Origin: Rehmannia glutinosa
Taxonomy: Eukaryota > Streptophyta > Magnoliopsida > Lamiales > Orobanchaceae
Length of the DNA stretch: 64,000 bases
Assembly: GCA_016081115.2 (NCBI GenBank)
Contig: JABTTQ020003424.1
Coordinates: forward strand, 970,725 to 1,034,724
Direction of reading: 5' to 3'
The translations under genes were made by a program, and so were the position numbers. This document shows positions 57,850-64,000 of the stretch, in pieces; the stretch's first letter is position 1, and the number at the start of each line of letters is the position of its first letter. Below the pieces are notes generated by a model. That model did not search any database. It was not told where the DNA came from and saw only the letters and a program-made list of their open reading frames with translations.

Positions 57850-58593
57850 GCGCCTATAATTTATAGCGAAGACTTCAAGAGATGCATCACGTCAACCGGG
57901 GCATCACCGGGTTCCGCGCCGTGCCCAACCGCCAATCGACACGTGTCAAAAACCATAATTCCGCCATTAAATGCATTTGTTTTAACAATAATGACAATGA
58001 CAACTGTCGACCACTCTTCCAACTCGCACGAATTCTCTCTCTCAAGTTCTACCTCGCCTCTGCGTGTCTCTCCTCGGTCTCGAACTTGGAGGCCATTGAT
58101 GATATCCGAGCAAAGTTGGACATACATGCTCGGGCAATCCAAGATCTGCGACGTGGGGACCAGGTTGTCAATACCAAGAAGAATATTAGGTCGACCTCGG
58201 CCGGAAGGCACTTTCAAGACTAAGGGATCTCTATCCCAAAAAAGTCAACGATGGCGAAAGCTGGAATCCCGATGACAGATTGGCGGCAAGATAATAGCGA
58301 GACAACTAAAGCAAATATTGTTCGACACATGGCAATCATGCAACTCATGCACAACAAGGGAATGTCAGTGTTGCACTCAAATTATAGCTATAATAAGCTA
58401 GCCTTTATTCATTATAATAGTATAAATAGATCACATTTATGAGGAAAAAGACAATGAGAAAATCCTTATATAAAAGCATTATATTTAAAACTCGCCAAAT
58501 CCATTTAATAAAAAAGCACTTTATTCTAAGTTTCTTATTTTCACAAAGTATTTAGATATTTAATTTCTTGTTGAGCGAAATCGAGCATCAACA
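57850..58593 (+). repeat. Gypsy-type LTR remnant
   Basis: It contains 'gggcgcctataatttatagc' (57848-57867), GATGATATCCGAGC (58098), TATAAATA (58424-58431) with 'gaggaaaaag' and 'gagaaaatcct' after it, and the terminus CATCAACA (58586-58593). The same block order is found at 14240-14862. Short frames (57811-58275, 58251-58442) are not typical of any protein. Confidence 0.55.
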
Positions 58594-60178
58594 TTTCTTT
58601 TTCTTTTAATTATTCGTTGATTCACCGAATACCGTGAAGTTATCGTGAAAGTGTATGGAATTTGACACTAATAACAGTAAATTAAGCCTAATTAACCGAT
58701 TAGCGGTGAGTCCAGGGTAGGACTGTGCCCGCGGGGCCCAGCGAAATTTCAAATTTGGGCCCTCATAGTAACTAAATATTTTTATCTTAAACAATTATTC
58801 TAAATCAAGGGTTGAATAATAACTTTAATAGGATGACACAACTAATTAAAAATAATAATATGTCCGCATGACAACAATAATGTATCAACTAACAAACTAA
58901 TATTAATATGCCGTTAATGCAACAATATCAAAACAAACCAAAAATAGCCAAAGTATATCATATTATTCACAAATCAAGTTTCAAGAAAAAACATGCAATT
59001 TATATAACTTAATTAATTTCGATTCATTTATCATATATTTTAAAAACAGGTTTTGAATCATTTGAGGGTTTGAGATTTGATATTATCAGATATTTATTCA
59101 TTCATGGAATTGAACCTACCATTTTTCTTTTATAAAATGAATTAAAAGATAAATAAAATTATATGTTGGTCCCATTAAAAACTTGGAAGTTGTGGGAATA
59201 TTAAAAAAAGAAGTTGAGTTGTTGGAAGTTGACGTGAGGCCTAAGGGTTTGATTTTTATGTTGGGCCCTTTATTTATTTTTTGTTACGCTAAAGTGAAAA
59301 ACAAAAAAATGGGCCCCAAATATTTTGGGGCCATAGGCAACAACATGCTGTGCCTTGTCTCAGATACGGGCCTGAGTGATTCAATGACTAAACTATTGTA
59401 GATCAAAAACTAAATATTATACTAATGAAGGTTTCACATGCACCTGCTGTAATTAACTAATTTTAATCTGATTAGATTCTTGGCAATCACGGCCCTTGCC
59501 ATTTGGGGGCCATGGCAAAAGTAAAAATGGGGCCTCTATATAAGTATAAAAATAAGAATTCTACCAAATAATTTTTCAATTGTCATCATCCAAAGTATTA
59601 AAAGAATACAACGCTTGCAGATATACAAGAAAAAATAAGTATCAAATAATCATAGAAACAATCTAGATCTTCTAGCATTTTTATAAGCCTTTCAAATCGC
59701 AAGGAGAAAAATTAAGATCAAAGACATGCAATAAAAACAAAATTAACAATTATAAACAAATAAAAGATTCTAGATCATGAAACAATACACAAGAAAATTA
59801 AAAGTAATTTTTTCAAATGGTTTAACTAATGCAGTATTACCATATGATCAAGAAACCATAAAATAATATTCATTTAATAACCCTCAAATCTGATTAGTGA
59901 TTATCTGTGTGGAGTGAGATTAATTGTTGAAAATTTAATGAGAGTTTTTGTTTTTTGGTTTTTAGCAGACTAACAGAAAGACTTTCGATAATTTTGAAAA
60001 TTGAAAATTGAGTTTGTAACTTCTAATTTTTATGTGAAAGTAGGTAAAAACAATAAGGTGTTGTAATAGGCTCAATCCAAACACTTTTGGTTAGTAGCCC
60101 AACTATTTTTTTTTTTATGGCCCAACTCACATTCACACTTACAAAATTTTATACAATATATTATTATATATATTTAGG
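58594..60178. other. Intergenic region with two 'GGGGCCC' repeat fragments
   Basis: 58706-58760 ('gtaggactgtgcccgcgggg', 'aaatttgggccc') and 59310-59380 ('gggccccaaatattttgggg', 'cagatacgggcctgag') form an imperfect inverted pair and could be the ends of a DNA transposon of about 680 bp. A second similar fragment is at 59480-59540. No gene is supported. Confidence 0.4.
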
Positions 60179-60690
60179 GCCTCCACAATGGGATAGTTCT
60201 AGTTCAATATATTGAACTTGAACTTTTTTACACCATTGTGGAGAGTTCAGAGTTCAAGTTCATAAAAAAGTTCAACAACTTGAAACAAGTTCAACCTTTT
60301 TTGGTTTGTTCTTTTTTTTTTGTATTTATTTTTTATGTTGAATGACAATCTTTTAAATATTTGTAAAAACTAAAAAATGGAGAAAAAGTTAAAATTACAA
60401 ATAAATATATTAAATTATTAGAAAATAAATTCAATAATTTGTCCAATATATAAGTCTCATATAATAATTAAAATTCATGTTAGGTAATTTTATTTTAAAT
60501 TTTTTTATTAGCCTTAAATTTTTTTTATAAGTATGATATAATTGTAAAAAATTAAATTAATTATATATACTTACCATTAGTGATTTTATTGAGAATTATA
60601 CGTAAAAATAATAAAAAATACATATTATAAATATTATTTGACAATAGACCCATTTTGAGCTTTCAACTTGAACTCAACTTTGTGGTTGAT
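60179..60690. mobile_element. Probable MITE with 'GTTCAAGTTC' ends
   Basis: The left part (60179-60300) repeats 'gagttcaagttc', 'agttcaa' and 'cttgaact', and the right part (60650-60690) has the complement-like 'tcaacttgaactcaact'. The A/T core has no coding. The target duplication is not resolved. Confidence 0.4.
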
Positions 60691-60878
60691 AGGAGAATGT
60701 ATAGTTTAAGTTCATATTTTTTTGCCGACGAAGAAGACCCACAAAAAAGCTTCAACTCGCACCCACCATGTGTGGATGCTCACATATACATAAATTTGGA
60801 GCCCAAAAATTGGGGCGCCAATGCCCACTTAGCCCACCCAGGCCGGCCTGTTGGCACCAGACCACCGCCTTAGAGGCT

Positions 60879-61504
60879 GCCAGACATGTCAAGTGGGCCG
60901 GCCGGGTTTCCGGACAGCCCGCAGGCCCACCTCTCAAGTGGGTGGTTTAGCCTGACTCACCACAGGAGGCGGGCGGGCGGGCCGAATAAATGTATAAAAT
61001 ATTAGGCCCGGCTCGCCCACAGCCCGCCTACAGTGGGCTCTGCCCAGGCGGGCGCTGACGAGCAGGGCGTGCACAGCAGTTTGTTTTATGTGTATGATGT
61101 ATGTGTGTTTGCAGGTTTATCTAAACGAATATAAATGGGCGTCGAAAGGACTTGGCATTGGTTTGGCCATCGATCCTCCTATCAAGGTTAGGGGTTCTAA
61201 TCCTATTTATTACAATATTTTTATACTTTTGTAATCCATTTATATAAGATCTAAAAAAAAAAAAAAAAGAAAAATCAACCCAGCCCACTTGGGCTGAGCC
61301 GGTCTGGGCCGGGTTGCTAACGGCCCGAGGCGGGCCTGGGCCGGTCCGGGCTGGTTTATGATAGTTGGGCCCAATAGGGGCCCAGATCGTATGTATAGGA
61401 CCGGCCCAGGGACACCAACACTGCTCACGGGCCGGTCCTGGGCCGGGCCGAACCGGGCCGGGCCTGAATTGAGCTGGGTTGGCCCAGCCCACTTGACATG
61501 TCTA
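60879..61504. mobile_element. GC-rich hAT-like element adjoining the chitinase remnant
   Basis: Target duplications TTAGAGGCT lie at 60870-60878 and 61505-61513. The inverted ends are CAGACATGTCAAGTGGGC and GCCCACTTGACATGTCTA. Dense 'gggccgg', 'gcgggcgggc' and 'ccgggccggg' motifs lie on both sides of an A/T core. A SINE-like insert occupies about 61125-61270. Confidence 0.78.
61125..61270 (+). mobile_element. SINE-like insert in the hAT element
   Basis: 'gacttggcattggtttggcc' and 'ggttaggggttctaatcc' (about 61186-61203) resemble A and B box regions, and an A run of about 16 (61253-61268) forms a tail. It interrupts the GC-rich hAT sequence. The target duplication is unclear. Confidence 0.5.
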
Positions 61505-62145
61505 TTAGAGGCTTAAGCTCCGAAATCCAGTTCTGCCAGAATAAAGGCATCCAAGTGCTACCATCGCTTGGCGGTAGTGTCGGGAGCTACACTCTCTCTT
61601 CTCCCGAAAACGCAAGGCAAGTGGCTAATTATCTATGGAATACTTTCTTGGGAGGTACCGATCCAGGATTCATCCGACCCCTGGGGCCCACTCCTTTAAA
61701 TGGCGTAGACTTTGACATTGAATTTCCAGGTTCCACCCTGTACTAGGATGACCTTGCCAGGGCCCTGTCGAGTTACAGCACGCCACAGAGAAAAGTCTAC
61801 TTATCTGCAGCCCCGCAGTGTCCTCTTTCGGATCGTAATCTGGATACAGCTATCAGAACTGGTCTTTTTGACTATGTTTGGGTGCAGTTTTACAACAATC
61901 CAGGTTGTGATTACAGGAGCGGCGTCTCTGGTGTTTTAGCGTCATGGAACCGTTGGAATGCATCACTCCCGGCAAGTAGTCAACTTTTCTTAGGCTTGCC
62001 GACGTCTTCGATAGTGAATGGATACATTCCAGCTGATGTGCTCGTCAATCAGATTTTGCCGGTGATTAGGTCTTCCCCAAACTATGGAGGGTCATGTTGT
62101 GGAATAGGTACTTGGATCAGGGCTATATATAGTGCTATATATTCG
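61505..62145 (+). pseudogene. Class III chitinase (GH18) pseudogene, 5'-truncated
   Basis: It encodes the middle and C-terminal parts of a hevamine-like GH18 protein that would hydrolyse chitin in the apoplast or vacuole. Visible blocks: RGLSSEIQFCQNKGIQVLPS, LGGSVGSYTL, VANYLWNTFLGG, the active-site region NGVDFDIE (about 61701-61724), KVYLSAAPQCPLSDR, TGLFDYVWVQFYNNPGC and SWNRWNASLPA. The N-terminal 70-80 residues, with signal peptide and first barrel strands, are missing; the sequence begins at the target duplication of the hAT element. TAG at 61744-61746 replaces the tryptophan expected after STLY. A missing base near 62086 shifts the frame at the VMLW block. The first residue of the usual DG-D-D-E motif is Asn. 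The family call is strong; whether any product is made is doubtful. Confidence 0.85.
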
Positions 62146-62410
62146 GCCGTCTGTAACCAAAACACTATGCGCTGCCGTGAAGAGGAGTTGATATCTCAAG
62201 TTGTTTGATGAATAACATGTATCGATCGATCCTATAGCTGGCTACATGTTGTGTTGGCTTTAATTTTCTTACATTAAGTGATGGTGACCATATGGCTTTC
62301 TTGTATCTATAAATAAATGTGGAAGGCCATGAATGTTATGTTATGTATGACACTTGAATAAATAAAAGATTTCGCTCTTGCTTGTTTTAGATCTTTTGTT
62401 GTGTTACGCG

Positions 62411-62728
62411 TATACAAGAAAATTCCAGTTTACCGACAGAAGTTACCGACAGAAATAATTTTGTCAATAAATTTTACAATTACCTACAGAATACCTACAA
62501 AATAAAAAATATCATTTTCCCTCAAATTATACCAACAAATTACCGACAGATTACCGACAGTTTTTCAATTACCGACAGATTTTCTGTAGGTATTTACCAA
62601 CAGTTTTAGATTATGTAGGTAAATATTTTACCTACAATGGTTTTACCTATAATGATTTTACCTACACTTTACAATTTTTTTAACATTTACCTACAAATTT
62701 TTCAGAGGAACCGATTTTTCTTGTAGTG
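62411..62728. mobile_element. CACTA (En/Spm)-type MITE (about 318 bp)
   Basis: The right end is the complement of CACTACAAGAAAAATCGG, the canonical plant CACTA terminus. The left end TATACAAGAAAATTCC is a slightly eroded match. The 3-bp target duplication GCG lies at 62408-62410 and 62729-62731. Subterminal motifs ACCGACAG / TACCTACA are repeated many times. Confidence 0.85.
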
Positions 62729-63087
62729 GCGTGTGTACGTGGCTAATGTTGGTCATGTAATTACTTGTTTTGGTGATTATAAAAAGCATTATTGATGAGG
62801 ACTAAAATAATCCGATCGCATGAGCTGAACTGAGTAAATGTGATATGAAAAATGGATGCATTTGTTGGTTGGGTCGACCTGTTCAAAAGAATTTGAATTG
62901 TAGTCTTGTGGTATAAATAATCAAACCAAAGTGGAAATGATGAGGTCCTAAGCCGAGCTCAGGATATTTGATACATGGTGAGAGCGTGGTCTTAGAAAGT
63001 ACATTGAGAGAGCCAAATTTATCTTGAGGTTCGAGTTGTCCATTGAGACGACCTCTTGTATGAGTTGAGGTTATCTTAATTAGAATA

Positions 63088-63379
63088 TGTTACGGAGATC
63101 GTAACGAGAATATGGGATTCGCGGAAACCCTAATTAGGCATACTTATAAGTACGGTCTTACAGTTGCATTGTAACATGAACCACTCTTTTTACTCATATT
63201 GTCTTTTGCATCTTTTCTTGTTGAGCACACTCATGACTTGAGCTTCGAGAGAGGGCATGCCGAGCAACCCTCCGCCCCTTTTGTTTAAAGCTACGATGGA
63301 ATCGGACGGAAAAAGGTTTCGAGAGAGGCGAGTAATTGTGGGATCGACCAATTATTTATTTCACATTATGTTTCGTAAC
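63088..63379 (+). mobile_element. Small solo LTR (292 bp)
   Basis: Inverted ends TGTTACG and CGTAACA are flanked by AATA on both sides (63084-63087, 63380-63383). It contains a TATA-like 'cttataagta' (63140-63149) and 'gagagagggcatgccgagca' (63248-63267), which resembles the conserved segment of gypsy-type LTRs. No PBS or polypurine tract adjoins it. The short length is compatible with a TRIM. Confidence 0.7.
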
Positions 63380-63383
63380 AAAT

Positions 63384-64000
63384 ATGAGAAGACTTGAAAA
63401 TATATATTAGAATTTTGAATTTGGACAATTTAAACATTTAGCTAAGTTATTATTATAAAATAACACTATGTGATTCTAAATTTTGGGAGTAGTCCGCTTA
63501 GCAATTTTTAGAATAATTGGACCTAACTAACATTAAATAAAAATAAAAAAATATATCAACTCTAACAATAAAACTATACAAGATACTCCCCGATAATAAG
63601 GGTGTTAACCAGGGTTCGAACCCCAGTATCTTTGATTTATTTAAAATTCTCTAACTAAAGTACTCGACTTATTAAAAACAATAAAATCAGAATAAATATC
63701 AATTTTGATAAAGTCATTGTATTAATTCATACATCTTAATATTAAAAAATAAAAACACAATTACATCGATATATCATAACATCTATTATGTTCTTCATAT
63801 TTTGAAATAGTTGCATAATAGCTTCATTGTTGATATTTCAAAAATATCTTCTTCAATATGTGTTACAAAACGATCATTCAATAACTCATCTCCGATATTC
63901 AATTCTTTAATGAAAATTTGATAATTAACCATAAATCATCCCCAAAAAGACAAATAGAGACAAGAGAATTATGCAAAAATTCGAGTTCAAGTTTATAGTG
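63384..64000. other. Terminal intergenic sequence with a tRNA-like B box
   Basis: At 63588-63636 'gggttcgaacccc' lies between AAGATACT and AGTATCTT. It looks like a degenerate tRNA or SINE head of only about 50 nt. The rest is A/T-rich with no gene. Confidence 0.4.

Noticed and set aside
57811..58275. Plus-strand frame of 154 codons
   Set aside because: It falls across a region shared with 14240-14862, where it is not open. The block order marks an LTR, not a gene.
60750..60869. Possible chitinase N-terminus (frame with 'NWGAN' and another with 'QAGLLAPDH')
   Set aside because: The two resemblances are in different frames, too close together and broken by stops. They are too weak to annotate as exons.
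63588..63636. tRNA gene candidate
   Set aside because: A B box and a short terminal stem are present, but the length is only about 50 nt and no D or anticodon arm can be drawn.
1..64000. CRISPR array, bacterial operon or phage-like system
   Set aside because: There is no regularly spaced repeat array, no ribosome-binding-site-spaced operon and no prokaryotic gene. All recognised genes and elements are plant nuclear types.

Overview
This is plant nuclear DNA, almost certainly from a eudicot. The evidence is AT-rich intergenic sequence, multi-exon genes with GT-AG introns and plant-specific products, and dense plant transposable elements: Ty1/copia and Ty3/gypsy LTR elements, hAT, Mutator, CACTA and PIF/Harbinger-type MITEs, and tRNA-derived SINEs. 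I cannot name the species. There are three convincing host genes and one broken one. Roughly half of the window can be assigned to mobile elements.

Layout. 1-7741: two related copia LTRs in opposite orientation, then a decayed Sirevirus-like copia element (gag, integrase remnant, reverse transcriptase, 3' LTR). 7742-10260: decayed reading frames followed by an as-1-plus-TATA promoter of the type seen in plant pararetroviruses, split by a hAT MITE. 10260-20900: gene-free, with a gypsy-type LTR remnant, a Mutator element carrying a Ulp1-like protease remnant (15659-17849), two SINEs with target duplications and a hAT MITE. 23363-27978: a SLAC1-type anion channel gene (SLAH3-like). 31138-37547: the plastidial pyruvate kinase beta subunit gene (PKP2-like), 12 exons. 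38517-40008: a hAT element with a nested repeat. 40585-42390, minus strand: a gene for a protein with about ten Cys/His 'HGGGKRC' repeats. 44610-49069: a Ty3/gypsy deletion derivative on the minus strand. 49070-55750: very AT-rich DNA with little recognisable content. 56086-57344: a solo copia LTR of the same family as the left edge. 57345-58593: gypsy remnants. 61505-62145: a class III chitinase (GH18) pseudogene abutting a GC-rich hAT element. The end holds a CACTA MITE and a small solo LTR.

The genes do not form a pathway. The channel gene and the pyruvate kinase gene lie in the same orientation about 3 kb apart, and the repeat-protein gene is convergent with them. Introns and flanks of the channel and kinase genes are peppered with a single MITE family that leaves 9-bp target duplications.

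All three host genes are strongly conserved in sequence yet broken by single-base insertions or deletions, mostly in homopolymers. Together they need about 17 corrections. Once these are allowed for, the channel (about 632 residues) and kinase (579 residues) have the lengths usual for their families. I read this as consensus error in the assembly rather than gene decay.
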